Origin: Streptosporangium sp. NBC_01495
GTDB lineage: Bacteria; Actinomycetota; Actinomycetes; Streptosporangiales; Streptosporangiaceae
Length of the DNA stretch: 64,000 nucleotides
NCBI RefSeq assembly: GCF_036250735.1
Contig: NZ_CP109430.1
Coordinates: 434,001-498,000, forward strand
Reading direction: 5' to 3'
This document shows, one piece after another, positions 42,768 through 54,958 of the stretch (the first letter of the stretch is position 1; each line of letters begins with the position of its first letter). Under the pieces are notes generated by a model, which was not told the origin of the DNA, did no database searches, and saw only the letters and a program-made list of their open reading frames with translations. The position numbers and the translations under genes were made by a program.

Positions 42768-45418
42768 CGCAGATCACCACGCAGGTAACCACCTCCGCCG
42801 CCACCCGGCTCGACCTCGGTGGTGAGTGGGAGCTGACCTGGTCGGCGGGCCCGGACGGCGTCCCCGACGGTGTCCCCGACGGTGTCCCCGACGGTGTCCC
42901 CGACGGTGTCCTCGACGGTGTCCCGGAGGCCGTCCGTACGGCGGTCATCCCGGCCCAGGTGCCCGGCGAGGTGCACACGGCGCTCCTCGCGGCCGGTCTC
43001 CTCGCCGATCCCGACGTCGGGTGGGGCGAGCTGGCCCAGCGGTGGGTCGGCCACTCCCAGTGGGTCTACCGGCGCCACCTCCAGTGGTCGCCGACGCCCG
43101 GGGCCCGCACCGACCTCGTGGCCGACGGCCTCGACACGATCGCCGACGTGCACGTCAACGGCCGAAGGGTCGGGGTCGCGCGTGACCAGCACCTGGCGTA
43201 CCGGTGGCGGGTGGACGACGTCCTGGTGCCGGGCGACAACCTCGTCGAGGTGCGCTTCGCCTCGGCGTGGGAGGCCGCCCGCGAGCACGAACGCGCGCAC
43301 GGCCCCCTGCCGAGCCCGTACGACGAGCCCTACGCGCACGTGCGCAAGGCCGCGGCCAACTTCGGCTGGGACTGGGGACCGCACTACGTCACCGCCGGTA
43401 TCTGGCGCGACATCCGGCTGGAGACCTACACCGGCCGGATCGACCACGTCCGGCCGCTCGTCCACCTCGACCCCGGCCACACCGTCGCCCACGTGACGGC
43501 GCACGTGCGCGTGGACGCGCCCGAGGGTTCGCAGGTGCGCGTCGAGCTGACCGACCCGGCCGGTCGGCGGGCCGGGTCGGTCGCCGGCACGGTCGCCGGA
43601 GACGAGGCGGTGATCGTCCTGCGCGTCGACGACCCCGACCTGTGGTGGCCGGTCGGCCTCGGCGCGCAGCCGCTGTACCGCCTGCACGCGGAGCTCGAGC
43701 ACGCCGGTGTGGTGCTCGACTCCACCGCCGTCCGGGTGGGCCTGCGCAGCGTCGCGGTCGAGGAGACCCCCGACCCGCTCGGGACGCGCTGGGCGCTCGT
43801 CGTCAACGGCCGGACCGTGCGGGTACGCGGCTACAACTGGATCCCCGACGACACCCTCGCCAGCCGTGCCACGCCCGAACGGGTGGCGCACCGGATCGAC
43901 CAGGCCGTCGCGGGGAACGCGAACCTCCTGCGCGTCTGGGGCGGCGGTCACTTCGCGAGTGAAGAGTTCCTTGACGCCTGTGATGAGCGCGGTGTCCTGG
44001 TATGGCACGATTTCCTCTTCGCGTGTGCCGCTTACAGCGAGGACGACGAGATGGTCGAGCTGGTGACCGCCGAGGCGGAACAGGCCGTCGCGCGGATGTC
44101 GGCCCACCCGAGCCTGGTGCTCTGGTGCGGCGGCAACGAGACGGTCCTCGGCTGGCACCACTGGGGGTGGGCCGACCAGGTCGGGGTGCGCGGGTGGGGG
44201 GCGCGCTACTACCTCGACGTGCTGCCCGGTGTCCTGGCCCGACTGGACCCGACACGGCCCTACGTGCCCAACTCGCCCTGGTCGGGCACCGTCGACCGGG
44301 ATCCGCTCGACGACACACACGGCCTGAGCCACCTGTGGGACGCCTGGAACGAGCGCGACTACGCCCACTACCGCTACCACGACCCGGCGTTCGTCGCGGA
44401 GATGGGCTGGTGCGCTCCCCCCGCGTGGACCACGCTCGAGCGCGTCGTCGTGGGCGAGACGCCCGGCCCCGACTCGCCGCAGACCCGCCACCACCTGCGC
44501 GCGATCGACGGGGTGCACAAGCTGACCCGCGGCCTCCAACCGCACGTGCCCACCCCCCGCGACGACGCGGACTGGCACTTCGCGACCCAGGTGGTCCAGG
44601 CCCGCGCCGTCTCGGCCGGCGTCGAGTGGCTGCGCTCGCGCGAGCGCTGCGGCGGGGTCGTCGTGTGGCAGCTCAACGACTGCTGGCCGGTGATCAGCTG
44701 GTCGGCCGTCGACGGCGCGGGCATCGAGAAGCCCCTCTGGCACGCCCTGCGCCACTCGTTCGCCCCCCGGCTGGCCACGATCCAGCCGGTGAGCCCCGGA
44801 CCGACCCACGACCCCACCGGCGACGAGGGTCTCGTGCTCGTGCTCGTGAACGACGCGGACGCCGACTGGCGTCCCGACGTCCTCCTGCGGCGGGTCGGGC
44901 TGGACGGCCACGAGCACGCGCGAACGCGGGTGCGGGCCGCCTGCCCGGCCGACGGCCTCGTCCGGCTCGCCGTCGACCCCGCGGTCGGCCTGCCCGCCGA
45001 CCCGCGGGCCGAGATGCTCGTCGTCGACGCCGACGGGGTGCGGACCACCTGGACCTACCGCCCGGAGCGGGAGCTGGCGGCCCCGCGACCCGAGCGCACC
45101 GTCGACGTCACCGTCGTCGACGGCGCACTGCACGTCGCGGTCACCGCGGTGACCCTGCTGCGCGACGTGTGCGTGTTCGCCGACCGGTTCGCTGAGCCGC
45201 TCGGCCTGGAGCCGCCCTCGCTCGTCGTGGACGACGCCCTCGTCACGCTCCTGCCGGGCGAGAGTCACGTATTCCGCATCACCCGTCGAGACGGCGGCGC
45301 GATCCCCTCGGACCGCGCCGCCGCCCTCCCCAGTGCCCTGTTCGATCTGTCGGTCCGGTCCTTCGGCGAGGTCACCGGCCCCATAGGGAAGTCGATCCGC
45401 AACAAAGGAACCTCATGA
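42764..45418 (+). CDS. GH2 beta-mannosidase
   Basis: An 884-residue cytoplasmic enzyme. The N-terminal jelly-roll has [28 protein letters not shown] and [20 protein letters not shown] (about 200). The Ig-like domain contains [15 protein letters not shown]. The TIM barrel has acid/base Glu in [13 protein letters not shown] (about 460) and nucleophile Glu in [11 protein letters not shown] (about 545). The C-terminal domains are beta-sandwiches. This matches mannosidase-type GH2 (W-GNE motif). It would hydrolyse imported manno-oligosaccharides or N-glycan-derived beta-mannosides. A tandem-repeat insert lies at residues about 31-54. Confidence 0.9.
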   Translation: MTQITTQVTTSAATRLDLGGEWELTWSAGPDGVPDGVPDGVPDGVPDGVLDGVPEAVRTAVIPAQVPGEVHTALLAAGLLADPDVGWGELAQRWVGHSQWVYRRHLQWSPTPGARTDLVADGLDTIADVHVNGRRVGVARDQHLAYRWRVDDVLVPGDNLVEVRFASAWEAAREHERAHGPLPSPYDEPYAHVRKAAANFGWDWGPHYVTAGIWRDIRLETYTGRIDHVRPLVHLDPGHTVAHVTAHVRVDAPEGSQVRVELTDPAGRRAGSVAGTVAGDEAVIVLRVDDPDLWWPVGLGAQPLYRLHAELEHAGVVLDSTAVRVGLRSVAVEETPDPLGTRWALVVNGRTVRVRGYNWIPDDTLASRATPERVAHRIDQAVAGNANLLRVWGGGHFASEEFLDACDERGVLVWHDFLFACAAYSEDDEMVELVTAEAEQAVARMSAHPSLVLWCGGNETVLGWHHWGWADQVGVRGWGARYYLDVLPGVLARLDPTRPYVPNSPWSGTVDRDPLDDTHGLSHLWDAWNERDYAHYRYHDPAFVAEMGWCAPPAWTTLERVVVGETPGPDSPQTRHHLRAIDGVHKLTRGLQPHVPTPRDDADWHFATQVVQARAVSAGVEWLRSRERCGGVVVWQLNDCWPVISWSAVDGAGIEKPLWHALRHSFAPRLATIQPVSPGPTHDPTGDEGLVLVLVNDADADWRPDVLLRRVGLDGHEHARTRVRAACPADGLVRLAVDPAVGLPADPRAEMLVVDADGVRTTWTYRPERELAAPRPERTVDVTVVDGALHVAVTAVTLLRDVCVFADRFAEPLGLEPPSLVVDDALVTLLPGESHVFRITRRDGGAIPSDRAAALPSALFDLSVRSFGEVTGPIGKSIRNKGTS
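42854..42925 (+). repeat. Six 12-bp in-frame repeats in the beta-mannosidase gene
   Basis: Six contiguous units based on GACGGTGTCCCC encode repeated Asp-Gly-Val-Pro between the first two strands of the N-terminal domain. Confidence 0.9.
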
Positions 45419-48400
45419 AACTCCGAAGGACCCTGAGAATCGCGCTCGGCGCGATACTGAGCGCCGTCGTGGTCACAGCGGCGGCGGTGCCGTCGATCGC
45501 GGCGGTGCAGGTGACCCAGGCCGGCCGCCAGATCCACGTGGCCAAGGACGGCAAGGACACGAACGCCGGTACGGCGGCCGAACCGTACCTGACGATCAAC
45601 CACGCCGCGCAGGAGGCGCAGCCCGGTGACACGGTGGTCGTCCACGCCGGGCTGTACCGCGAGACGGTCAAGCCGGCGCGCGGCGGCGACGGCGAGACCA
45701 GCCGCATCACCTACACCAACGCCGGTGACGGCGAGGTGGTCGTCAAGGGCTCGGAGGAGATCGACACCTGGGCCCAGCACAGCGGCGACGTATGGAAGGT
45801 CACGCTGCCGGCCACCTTCTTCGGCGGCTACAACCCCTACGCCACCGGGCAGCCGCAGGGCGGCGGAGACGGCACCTTCCCCGGCTACACCGCGGGTGAC
45901 GTCTACCTGAACGAGCAGGCCTACTACGAGAAGGCGTCGCTGGCGAACGTGCAGTCGGCGGCGGGCACCTGGTTCACCGAGGTGTCCGGCGGCAACACCA
46001 CCATCTACGCCAACTTCGACGGCGCCGACCCGAACGCCAAGCTGGCGGAGATCAACGTGCGCCGCCAGGTGTTCGCGCCGGACGCGTGGGGCCTGGGCTA
46101 CATCACCGTCCACGGGTTCACCGTCAAGCACGCGGCCGGTACCTACTCCGACTTCCCGAGCAGCCCCTCCCGGCGGCAGGCGGGCGCCATCAGCGTCAAC
46201 GGCGGCCTGAAGTGGATCATCGAGCAGAACACCGTTGTCAACGCGCGCACGATCGCCATCGACATCGGCCTCGGCTGTGACGAATGGGCCGGCAACCGGC
46301 CCGGCCAGACCCGGACGCACTTCCGCGACACCGCCAAGTACGGCTCGCACATCGTCCGCAACAACTACATCGCGAAGTCCGGCCAGTCCGGCATCGCCGG
46401 TGTCTTCTCCTGGAACTCCGACATTCTGTACAACCTCATCGAGGACACGAACTACCGCGGCGAGTTCAGCGGCGCGGAGACGGCCCCGATCAAGGTTCAC
46501 TACATGAACGAGGGGCTCATCAAGGGCAACTACCTCAAGAATTCCAAGGGCGGTAACTCCGCCGGCATCTGGACGGACTGGGGCAACCAGAACGTCCGCG
46601 TCACCGGCAACATCGTCCTGAACAGCCCGTGGGGCTACTACGCGGAGGCCGTCCACGGCCCGATCCTCGTGGACAACAACGTCTTCATCGGCAACAGCGA
46701 CATCCGGATGCTGGACGCCACCGGCGTCGTGTACGCCAACAACATGTTCATCGACAACGGCCGCATCGCGGTGGACGGCGGCGGCAGGGACAACTACTAC
46801 TTCGCGCCCGGCACGATGAACGAGACGAACGCGCCCAACCCGATCCAGAAGTTCTTCTGGTACAACAACGTGGTCCAGGGCTCGACGCTGCCGGACGACG
46901 CGACCGGCAAGACGCACGTCAAGGAGGGCAACTCCACCGGCGTCCTGTCCGACGTCCAGGTCACGGCGACCAACCGGGAGATGAAGCTCGGCTTCGACCT
47001 CGACGCCTCCGGCATCAGCGGCCTGACGCCCGCCACGAAGGCCAGGGTCGGGATCATCCCGCTCGCGGGCGAGAGCATCGCCGCCGACGTGACCACCGAC
47101 TTCTTCGGTGAGCCGGTCAACGCCGCGAACGTCATGGCCGGACCGTTCGCCGCCGCGAAGGACGGCGCCAACTCCTTCACGCTGTGGCCCCCGGCGGGCC
47201 AGACCGTGCCGGAGCCGCCGGCGCCGCCGACCGATGTCCCGGTCAACCTGTCACTCAACCCCGACGCGAAGGCCGTCGCCTCCTACGAGGACGCCAACCT
47301 GCTGGCCGAGAACGCGATCGACGGCAACGGCTCCTCGCGCTGGTCGAGCGACCACAGCAACGACCCCAACGCCTGGATCCACGTCGACCTCGGCGACGAG
47401 TACGACGTGTCCAGGGCCGTCCTGTCCTGGGAGGCGGCCTACGCGAAGGCGTACAAGATCCAGATCTCGAGCGACGGCGAGCAGTGGGAGGACGCCTTCT
47501 CCACCACGACCGGCGCCGGCGGCGTCGAGACCGTGCAGATCCGCAAGAAGGCACGCTACGTCCGCATGCAGGGCGTCCTGCCGCAGACGCAGTACGGATA
47601 CTCCCTGTACGAGTTCGAGATCTACGGCACCCCCGTCGTGCCGGAGGTCCCGGTCAACATCGCGCTGAACCTGCCGCCGTCGGCGTACACGGCGTCGTCG
47701 CAGTCCAACGACGGCAGCGGCGAGACCAACAGCCAGCCGCAGAACGACCGCTCCGCGTTCCGCGCCTTCGACGGCAACACCGCCACGCGCTGGGGCTCCA
47801 ACGGCGGGGACAACCACTGGATCCAGGTCAATCTCGGCAAGTCGTACGTCCTGGACAAGGTCGTGCTCAAGTGGGAGGCCGCCTACTCCTCGACGTACAA
47901 GATCCAGACGTCGGAGGACGGCAGCACCTGGAAGGACGTCCACTCCCACGACGACTCCACCCCCACCGGCGACCACACGGACGAGATCACGCTCGACTCG
48001 CCGGCGGAGGGACGCTACGTCCGCGTGCAGGGCACCAAGGCGGCGACCCAGTGGGGCCTGTCGCTCTGGGAGTTCGAGGTGTACGGCAAGGTGAAGCCGG
48101 CCGACACCGCCCCGAACTGGCCGGCGTCGGCGCAGCTCCAGGTGAGCGAGGTGACGGCCGCGGGAGCGAAGCTCACCTGGCCCGCCGCGACCGACGGCCA
48201 GGCGGTGACCGGCTACAAGGTCTACCTCGGCCAGGCGCTGAAGGACACGCTGGGAGCGGACGCGCGCACCTACGCCGTGACGGGACTGGCCGTCGGCCGG
48301 ACCTACACCGTGAAGGTGACGGCGCTCGACGCTAACGGCAACGAGAGCCAGGGCCTGACGAAGACCTTCACGACGCCCGGCAACCCGGCGACGAGGGCAC

Positions 48401-51400
48401 TGTCCACCTCCTACCCGAGTGCCTACGCGGACTGGGAGGAGGGCCTGCTCGCGGGCGACGGGAAGCAGGGCGTCATCGTCTTCGGCAACCCGCGTGACGA
48501 GACGGTCGTCTTCACCGACCGGGACTTCTTCATGGCGCGGTCGGAGAACCGTCCCCACCGGACGTTCAACACCGTCAGCCAGGAGAACATCAAGAAGATC
48601 CGGGACCTGCTGATCGCCGGCAAGTACCAGGAGGCCAACCAGCTCGCGGCCGACGTGCAGGGCTACCAGGGCGGCGGCGAGGGCAGCAAGCACCCGGGCT
48701 TCAAGATGACCCTCCAGACGCCGGCCGCCGGCGAGGTCGTCAACTACGTCCGGTCCACCGACTACTCCTCGGGCGTCGTCTCGGTGAACTGGACCGACGA
48801 CAAGGGCGACTGGAAGCGCGACGCCTTCGTGTCGCAGACCGACGGCGTCACCGTCCAGCACCTGCCGGCCCCGGCCGGGCAGAAGCTCGACGTCAAACTC
48901 GGCCTGTCCATCGACCCCGGAATGAACCTGCTCAACAAGGGCATCACGGCCGTCAACGCCTCCACCGTCGACTACCTCAACCTGCGGGTGAAGTACCCGA
49001 ACGGCAGCTACAACGCCGGGTACGAGGGCGTCACGCGGATCGTGACGGACGGCGTCAAGACGATGGCCGGCACCGACGTGCAGGTCACCGGCGCGACCTA
49101 CGTGACGCTGCTGTCGCTGACCCAGCGCTACGACGGCACCTACGAGGGTGGTGTGCCCGCCGAGCAGGACTGGAACAAGAAGCTCCTGCAGACGAAGCTG
49201 GCGGCGCTCTCCGGCGACTACCCGACGCTCCTGAACCGCCACGTGACCAAGCACAGCGAGATGTTCAACCGCGTCTCCGTCGACTTCGGGGCCGCCCCCG
49301 AGGACCGCTCGAAGTCCAACGAGGAACTGCTCGCCCAGCAGAAGACCGCGACCACGCCGAACCTGGCGCTGTTCGAGCGCATGTTCAACTCCGGCCGCTA
49401 CCACCTGATCGGTTCGAGCAGCGCGACGGCCCCGCCCGACCTGCTCGGCAACTGGACCGGTGACAGCAACGTCGGCTGGGACGGCTACTACCACCTGGAC
49501 GCCAACCTCAACCTGCAGATCTCCGGCGGCAACATCGGCAACCTGCCGGAGGTGATGGCGGGCTACTGGTCGATCAACAAGGCGTGGCAGAAGGACTTCC
49601 GGACCAACGCCCAGAAGCTGCTCGGCACGCGGGGCATGCTGACGGGCGGCAACACGCCCAACGGCGAAGGCCTCATCTCCAACATCAACTTCGACTACCC
49701 GTACCAGTACGTCACGGGCGGCGAGTCGTGGCTGCTCTACCCGTTCTGGGAGCAGTACCAGATCACCGGCGACAGGAAGTTCCTGGAGGAGCAGTACTAC
49801 CCGCTGATCAGGGACATGGGTGACTTCTACGAGGACTTCCTCGTCGAGAAGGACGCGAACGGCAAGTACATCTTCTCCGGGTCCATCTCGCCGGAGAACC
49901 GGCCGGCCGGCGGCGTGCCGCTCTCGGTCAACTCGGTGTACGACATCGCCGGCGCCCGGTTCGCACTGTCGACCCTGATCGAGACGAGCAAGACGCTCGG
50001 CAAGGACCAGGACAAGATCGCGCTCTGGCAGGAGAAGCTCGACAACCTGCCGCCGTACCTGATCAACAACGACGGCGCGCTGGCCGAGTGGGCCTGGCCC
50101 GACCTGGCGAACAAGAACGCCTACCAGCACCGGCACTCCAGCGGCCTGATGCCCGTCTGGCCGTACCGCGAGGTCACGCCGGAGAAGGACAAGGCGCTGT
50201 ACGACGCGGCCAAGGTGTTCCTGCAGAAGAAGGACGGCGGCAGCTACGAGAACGCCGGCCACGGCCTGCTGCACGGTGCGCTGATCGCCGCCAACCTGAA
50301 CAACGCCGAATCCGTCAACGCGAAGCTGATGCGGTTCGCCAGGGACGACTACTACTACAGCAGCCTGTCGACGTCGCACTACAACAACAAGGGCGTGTTC
50401 GCCACCGACGTCGTCAACTCCGTGCCGACGATCATGATGGAGATGCTGGCCACGACCGACCCCGGCACGCTGGAACTGCTTCCCGCGCTGCCCAAGGGCC
50501 TGAAGAAGGGCTCCATCTCCGGCATGCTGGGCAAGAGCCGGTTCACCATCGACGACCTCGACTGGGACATGGACACCCACAAGGTGAAGGTGACGCTGAC
50601 CTCCGACGTCGACCAGAACCTCACCCTGATCCAGCGCGCCGGCATCGAGCAGATCACCGGCGCCGGTATCCAGATCCAGAACTCGCCGCTCGGCGACATC
50701 GCCCGCGTCCTTCCCCTGAAGAAGGACCAGACGGTCACGCTCGACCTGACCCTGAAGGACACGTCGCGGGTCAACCTGGCCCTGAACAAGACCGCGACCG
50801 CCCTCTCGCAGTCCAGCGCCGACCAGTCGGCCGCCAAGGCGTTCGACGGCGACCCGGTCTCCCGCTGGGCCGCCGGCGAGAGCGCCGACAACTGGCTCCA
50901 GGTGGACCTGGGCGGCATCTACGCCCTGAACGAGGTCGACCTGCGCTGGGAGGACTCCTACGCCAAGCGCTACAAGCTCCAGGTGTCGATCGACGGCACG
51001 GCCTGGAAGGACATCCACACCCAGGCCAACTCCTCCGGTGGCACCGAGAAGATCCCGGTGAACGCGCTGGGCCGCCACGTGCGGATGCAGGGCGTGGAGA
51101 AGTCCGGCCAGTGGGGCTACTCGCTCCACGAGATGGAGGTCTACGGCCAGGAGGCGCCGAACATCGCCCTCGGCAAGACGGCCACCGCGTCGTCGGCGTC
51201 CAACGCCCAGCAGACGGCCATCGCCGCCTTCGACGGCGACGGCACCACCCGCTGGGGCGCGAGCGAGTCGGCCGACAACTGGCTCCAGGTGGATCTGGGT
51301 GACACGTACACGGTCCACCAGGTCGCCATCGACTGGGAGGACTCCTACGCCAAGGGATACAAGGTGCAGACCTCTCCCGACGGCGAGACGTGGACCGACA

Positions 51401-52062
51401 GCAACGGCGGCACGGACCTCGTCGACCTGAACACCGACACCCGGTACATCCGGATGCAGGGCACCGCGAAGTCCGGCCAGTGGGGCTACTCGATATACGA
51501 GATGAAGGTCTACGGCGCTCTCCCGGACAGCGGGGCCACCATCCTCATCTCCGGCGTCACGGACGGCACCGAGTACGGCAACAGCCAGGACGTGACCATC
51601 GCCTGGGAGGTCGCCGGCACCGGCGTCAAGACCGTGACCGGCACGCTGGACGGCCGGCCGTTCACGTCCGGGACCGTCCAGCGGCTCCACACGCTGGCCC
51701 TGGGCGAGCACACGCTCACCGTCACCGTCGCGACCCAGTCCGGCGGCACGTACGAGCAGTCGGTGAAGTTCACCACCGTCACCTCGACCGACGAGATCTC
51801 CGCCCTGATCGAGCGCTTCCAGGCCGTCAGCCAGCTGTCGCCCACCGGCGCCGCGAAGCTCCAGGACAAGATCTCCAAGGTCATGGTCTCCGAGGACAAG
51901 GAACGCGAGCGCGACAAGAAGAAGATCGTCAAGAAGCTCACCCGCTTCATCGAGGCGGTCAACGACCCGAAGACCGTCTCCGACGCGGCGGTGCGGGCGA
52001 CGCTCATCCGCGACGCCAACGCGCTGATCGTGGCGAACGACGGCACGCCCGTCCAGACCTGA
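45415..52062 (+). CDS. 2215-residue secreted beta-helix / F5-8C / Fn3 / GH95-like multidomain enzyme
   Basis: The signal peptide ([16 protein letters not shown]) is followed by a right-handed beta-helix (about 33-600; [20 protein letters not shown]). Two F5/8C (CBM32-like) modules (about 610-742, 746-892), an Fn3 (about 899-990) and a GH95-like domain (about 996-1780) come next. Two more F5/8C modules (1784-1913, 1914-2036), an Ig-like strand set and a charged helical C-terminus complete it. The GH95 part keeps DANLNLQ (about 1360) and SISPENRP with the acid Glu (about 1492), but QIDGNFG is replaced by ATDVVNS, so its specificity may differ from fucosidase. The ATG overlaps the mannosidase stop. 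The protein would attack a complex glycan outside the cell and feed the importer. Confidence 0.85.
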   Translation: MKLRRTLRIALGAILSAVVVTAAAVPSIAAVQVTQAGRQIHVAKDGKDTNAGTAAEPYLTINHAAQEAQPGDTVVVHAGLYRETVKPARGGDGETSRITYTNAGDGEVVVKGSEEIDTWAQHSGDVWKVTLPATFFGGYNPYATGQPQGGGDGTFPGYTAGDVYLNEQAYYEKASLANVQSAAGTWFTEVSGGNTTIYANFDGADPNAKLAEINVRRQVFAPDAWGLGYITVHGFTVKHAAGTYSDFPSSPSRRQAGAISVNGGLKWIIEQNTVVNARTIAIDIGLGCDEWAGNRPGQTRTHFRDTAKYGSHIVRNNYIAKSGQSGIAGVFSWNSDILYNLIEDTNYRGEFSGAETAPIKVHYMNEGLIKGNYLKNSKGGNSAGIWTDWGNQNVRVTGNIVLNSPWGYYAEAVHGPILVDNNVFIGNSDIRMLDATGVVYANNMFIDNGRIAVDGGGRDNYYFAPGTMNETNAPNPIQKFFWYNNVVQGSTLPDDATGKTHVKEGNSTGVLSDVQVTATNREMKLGFDLDASGISGLTPATKARVGIIPLAGESIAADVTTDFFGEPVNAANVMAGPFAAAKDGANSFTLWPPAGQTVPEPPAPPTDVPVNLSLNPDAKAVASYEDANLLAENAIDGNGSSRWSSDHSNDPNAWIHVDLGDEYDVSRAVLSWEAAYAKAYKIQISSDGEQWEDAFSTTTGAGGVETVQIRKKARYVRMQGVLPQTQYGYSLYEFEIYGTPVVPEVPVNIALNLPPSAYTASSQSNDGSGETNSQPQNDRSAFRAFDGNTATRWGSNGGDNHWIQVNLGKSYVLDKVVLKWEAAYSSTYKIQTSEDGSTWKDVHSHDDSTPTGDHTDEITLDSPAEGRYVRVQGTKAATQWGLSLWEFEVYGKVKPADTAPNWPASAQLQVSEVTAAGAKLTWPAATDGQAVTGYKVYLGQALKDTLGADARTYAVTGLAVGRTYTVKVTALDANGNESQGLTKTFTTPGNPATRALSTSYPSAYADWEEGLLAGDGKQGVIVFGNPRDETVVFTDRDFFMARSENRPHRTFNTVSQENIKKIRDLLIAGKYQEANQLAADVQGYQGGGEGSKHPGFKMTLQTPAAGEVVNYVRSTDYSSGVVSVNWTDDKGDWKRDAFVSQTDGVTVQHLPAPAGQKLDVKLGLSIDPGMNLLNKGITAVNASTVDYLNLRVKYPNGSYNAGYEGVTRIVTDGVKTMAGTDVQVTGATYVTLLSLTQRYDGTYEGGVPAEQDWNKKLLQTKLAALSGDYPTLLNRHVTKHSEMFNRVSVDFGAAPEDRSKSNEELLAQQKTATTPNLALFERMFNSGRYHLIGSSSATAPPDLLGNWTGDSNVGWDGYYHLDANLNLQISGGNIGNLPEVMAGYWSINKAWQKDFRTNAQKLLGTRGMLTGGNTPNGEGLISNINFDYPYQYVTGGESWLLYPFWEQYQITGDRKFLEEQYYPLIRDMGDFYEDFLVEKDANGKYIFSGSISPENRPAGGVPLSVNSVYDIAGARFALSTLIETSKTLGKDQDKIALWQEKLDNLPPYLINNDGALAEWAWPDLANKNAYQHRHSSGLMPVWPYREVTPEKDKALYDAAKVFLQKKDGGSYENAGHGLLHGALIAANLNNAESVNAKLMRFARDDYYYSSLSTSHYNNKGVFATDVVNSVPTIMMEMLATTDPGTLELLPALPKGLKKGSISGMLGKSRFTIDDLDWDMDTHKVKVTLTSDVDQNLTLIQRAGIEQITGAGIQIQNSPLGDIARVLPLKKDQTVTLDLTLKDTSRVNLALNKTATALSQSSADQSAAKAFDGDPVSRWAAGESADNWLQVDLGGIYALNEVDLRWEDSYAKRYKLQVSIDGTAWKDIHTQANSSGGTEKIPVNALGRHVRMQGVEKSGQWGYSLHEMEVYGQEAPNIALGKTATASSASNAQQTAIAAFDGDGTTRWGASESADNWLQVDLGDTYTVHQVAIDWEDSYAKGYKVQTSPDGETWTDSNGGTDLVDLNTDTRYIRMQGTAKSGQWGYSIYEMKVYGALPDSGATILISGVTDGTEYGNSQDVTIAWEVAGTGVKTVTGTLDGRPFTSGTVQRLHTLALGEHTLTVTVATQSGGTYEQSVKFTTVTSTDEISALIERFQAVSQLSPTGAAKLQDKISKVMVSEDKERERDKKKIVKKLTRFIEAVNDPKTVSDAAVRATLIRDANALIVANDGTPVQT

Positions 52063-52112
52063 TCGGGGGTGCCGGGCCTCCGCCCCGGCATCCCTCCTGA
52101 CGAAACCTCACC

Positions 52113-52145
52113 AAGGGGTGCCCCGCGATCCGCGGGGCACCCCTT
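52113..52145 (+). terminator. Terminator closing the sugar locus
   Basis: A perfect 15-bp stem AAGGGGTGCCCCGCG (52113-52127) with 52131-52145, loop ATC, running into TTCGT. It is 50 bases after the giant gene. Confidence 0.88.
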
Positions 52146-52262
52146 TCGTAATCTCGGAGCCCATCGGATCTCGATGCGGGGAACACCTCATCGACCGGTT
52201 GTCGCACGCCTGTTCGGCGCTCAGGGGACGGATGGCTTCATGGCACATCGTCCGAATGCGGC

Positions 52263-52291
52263 GCCGGCTCAGCCGGTCACTGTGAGCCGGC
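52263..52291 (-). terminator. Hairpin downstream of the immunity gene
   Basis: GCCGGCTCA (52263-52271) pairs with TGAGCCGGC (52283-52291), an 11-nt loop apart, 17 bases beyond the minus-strand immunity gene stop. Confidence 0.5.
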
Positions 52292-52308
52292 CGCCGTCGG
52301 CATGGCGT

Positions 52309-53031
52309 CTACGACGCGTCCTCCGGACGCCGCCACAGGAGCGTGGCGGCGGTGCGTGCCCTCCGGTGGTATGACGGCAGGTCGTCACCGCTCCAGTACA
52401 CCTCGACCTGTGGAGCGGCCACCCGCATCTGGACCAGCTCGCGCTGGGCGTCCATGGTCAGCTCCCAGGCCGGGATGCCGGGTTCCACCTCGGCGAGGTA
52501 GACGCGCCGCCATGCCTGTGACGGCTCTCCCGGCCCGAACCGCCAGGCCCGCCAGACCGCGACGACGCCGGCGTGCTCGATCAGGGCGTCGACCACGAGG
52601 TCGTCCGTGAGATCGGTCAGCCCGCCCAGGTCACCCTCCAGGTCAAGAGCGGCCGGTACGGAGGTCCCGGCGGACGCCAGGACCTCCGGCAACGCCGGGG
52701 CGAAGAGGTGACCTGTCTCCGGGATGACGTCGGAGATCGGTGTCCGCTCCATCGCGGCCGGATTCTCCCCGCCTCCGAGCGCCTGGAGCACATCACGCAG
52801 GAGCTCGGCGTCAGCCATCGTCAATGACACTCCGAGGCCGGCCGTCGCGCCCGACAGCGCGTCCGGGAGGTAGTCCAGGTCGCCCTCGGCCAGCATGGAC
52901 CTGGCGTGGGAGACGAACTCGTCGGGGACGCGGCCGGCCAGCCGCAGCAGTAGCCGGTGCAGACCCTCGAAGGTCCGCCTGACCGCCTCGTCGGGCTCGC
53001 GCGACTCGGCGGCCATGTCGCCGCCCGTCAT
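52309..53031 (-). CDS. Candidate immunity protein of the ART-toxin locus
   Basis: A 240-residue soluble protein with no recognised domain; helical N-terminal half, beta-rich C-terminal half (WRAWRFGPGEPSQAWRRVYL). ATG 53031 overlaps the toxin TGA (ATGA) and has a strong GGAGGAGGA site, so it is translated with the toxin. A gene in this position is usually the cognate immunity protein. Its sequence is intact although the toxin gene is broken. Role inferred from position. Confidence 0.6.
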   Translation of the reverse strand: MTGGDMAAESREPDEAVRRTFEGLHRLLLRLAGRVPDEFVSHARSMLAEGDLDYLPDALSGATAGLGVSLTMADAELLRDVLQALGGGENPAAMERTPISDVIPETGHLFAPALPEVLASAGTSVPAALDLEGDLGGLTDLTDDLVVDALIEHAGVVAVWRAWRFGPGEPSQAWRRVYLAEVEPGIPAWELTMDAQRELVQMRVAAPQVEVYWSGDDLPSYHRRARTAATLLWRRPEDAS

Positions 53032-54958
53032 TCCTCCTCCATGATGAGGATGTTGTACCTGTCCGGAACCTTGTCCAGCTCGCCTCGCCGGACCAGGTCC
53101 TCCGCGGTCCGGTCCAGTGATTCGCGGATCTGCGCCTCCAGCTCCGGGTTGCGCACCTGCCGGCCGCGCGTGTGGGGTGGCAGCAGGACCTCTTGCTGCT
53201 CAGGGTGGCTGGCGAAGATCGAGATATCCCGCCCGTTGCCACCGGTGAGCTGCCAGACGACCAGCACGCCCTGCTCTCCCACCAGGTTCTTCGAAACGTA
53301 CTTCACGGCTACTTCCAGGCTCCGGCTCAGGCTCAGGAACTCGCGTGTCGTCCCGTGCGGGAAGAACCTCGATCCGTAGATGGGCGAGTGCACCGGGGTC
53401 AGCCAGTCTCCCCGGAAGGTGAGCACGGGCTTGTCGGGGGATCCGACGGGGGGAAGCTGCATCAGGGCGTCGTACGCCATGTCGGCGTGCCAGCGCATCT
53501 CGGTGGACAGGCGCGGCATCACCTCGCCGAGGCGTTCGCGGATCTCACGCCAGGCCGCTCGCTGCACGCTGCGGGCCTCCCGGATCCGGTTCTCGGCCTG
53601 TCGTGCCTCCGCCCTGCGGCCTGCCGCCCGATGCTCCTCCCTTTCACGTTTCGCCTCCTCCATCGCGTGAGCGGCGTCCACCCATTTCCGGGCCGTCGGG
53701 TTCAGCGGTGACTTGGGGGTCAGGGGACCATCACCCTCGTGCAGCAACGGCCGCAGCAGGAACGAGAGCGCCCGCCCCTTGCCACTGCCTTCGGCGAGCT
53801 CTCCGAGATAGCCGGCCAGCCGCCTCTCGACCTTCAGATCCATGACCTTCTGTACGGCTGCCTCGGACACGCCGGCGGTCCACAATCTCGTCCGCGTCAC
53901 GTTGTTGATCAAATCGTGGCTGGGCCGGGTGTACACGGTCAGCGCCATCATGTGTCCCGGCGACAGCCGCTCCCCGATGGCCCGCACACTGGCCGGGTCC
54001 AGCGGGTCGGCACCATTGCGGCGTAGCCATTCCGCGAGCGCCGGATCGGTGACGCGCCCGCTGCCGAGCTGCTCCCCCAGTCGTTCGGCGATGTCCCGCA
54101 CCACCGCGAACTGCGTCTCGGCGAAGCCGTCGGGATCGGTGGCGCGGTGGAGATATCCGGCCTCGTGCGGGAACAGTCCGTCGGGAAGGATCTCGGCGCG
54201 CAACGTGCGCAGGTCCATGCCCGGCAGGCCGCGGTACAGGTCCACCGCGCTGGCGCGGGCGGATGGCCAGGCGGCCAGGTGTTCGAGGTCGGCGAACTGC
54301 GCGCCCCGTACGATCTCGAACAGGGAGTGATCCAGGCCCGGCAGCATCCAGCCCATCAACGCGCCGAGGAAACGCTCCCTCGCGACCAGGTCCAGGCCGA
54401 GGAGCTCGGCCGCCACCATCATCCTGGTGGTCGTCAGCGAGACACCGTCGATCACGTTGTGACCGTCGTCGGCGGTCAGTCTGGCCCATCGGCCGGAGGT
54501 GTTCTCGTGTGCGGTACGGCCCTCGCGCCAAGGCAGCGGATCGCCCGGGCGCAGGGGCCCGTCGACCAGCGACTCGACAAACGCCCGCTCGAACCGGCCG
54601 AGAGGCGTACGCAGGCCCTCGTAGTGGGCCGGAGTCGTGATGAGCCCGAGCCGCTGCTGCTCTTCGGGGCTGCGGTCCTGCCGGCGCGCCTGGCTCTGGA
54701 GCGCGTCCGCGAGGTCGCGCAAGCTCCGCTCGGACATCAGAAGGACGTTGCCGGTCTGCAGCGCGTCGCGGGTGAACCGCGATGTGCCCGTCAGCCATTC
54801 GTCGAGCTTTCCGAGGATCACCCGGTGGATGTTGCCGTCCAGTTGCCGCTGCGCCTGTACCAGCCGGTCGAGGTCCATGCCGGCAGCCCGCGCTTTTTCC
54901 CAAAGGTCGCTGTCGAAGACGTCGAGGATGGCCGGCCACGTCCGGGGAGGTGGTGTTT
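53028..54958 (-). pseudogene. ADP-ribosyltransferase toxin, C-terminal part cut off by IS256 element
   Basis: About 643 native codons are left. A helical pre-toxin region comes first. The C-terminal ADP-ribosyltransferase domain has the R-S-E pattern: TFRGDW (Arg at 53412-53414), FLSLSRSLEVAVKYV (about 53300-53343) and EQQEVLLPPHTRG (catalytic Glu at 53190-53192, giving a Gln-x-Glu turn). Upstream the frame runs into the IS end and could start at ATG 55007 with 16 IS-derived residues, so an expressed fusion is conceivable. The natural N-terminus, with the type VII export part, is expected in the fragment on the other side of the IS. The immunity gene overlaps its stop. Confidence 0.7.

Noticed and set aside
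47251-51711. 1486-codon open frame on the minus strand inside the giant GH95-like gene
   Set aside because: Antisense shadow caused by GC-rich third positions; no recognisable motif, while the plus strand encodes F5/8C and GH95 domains.
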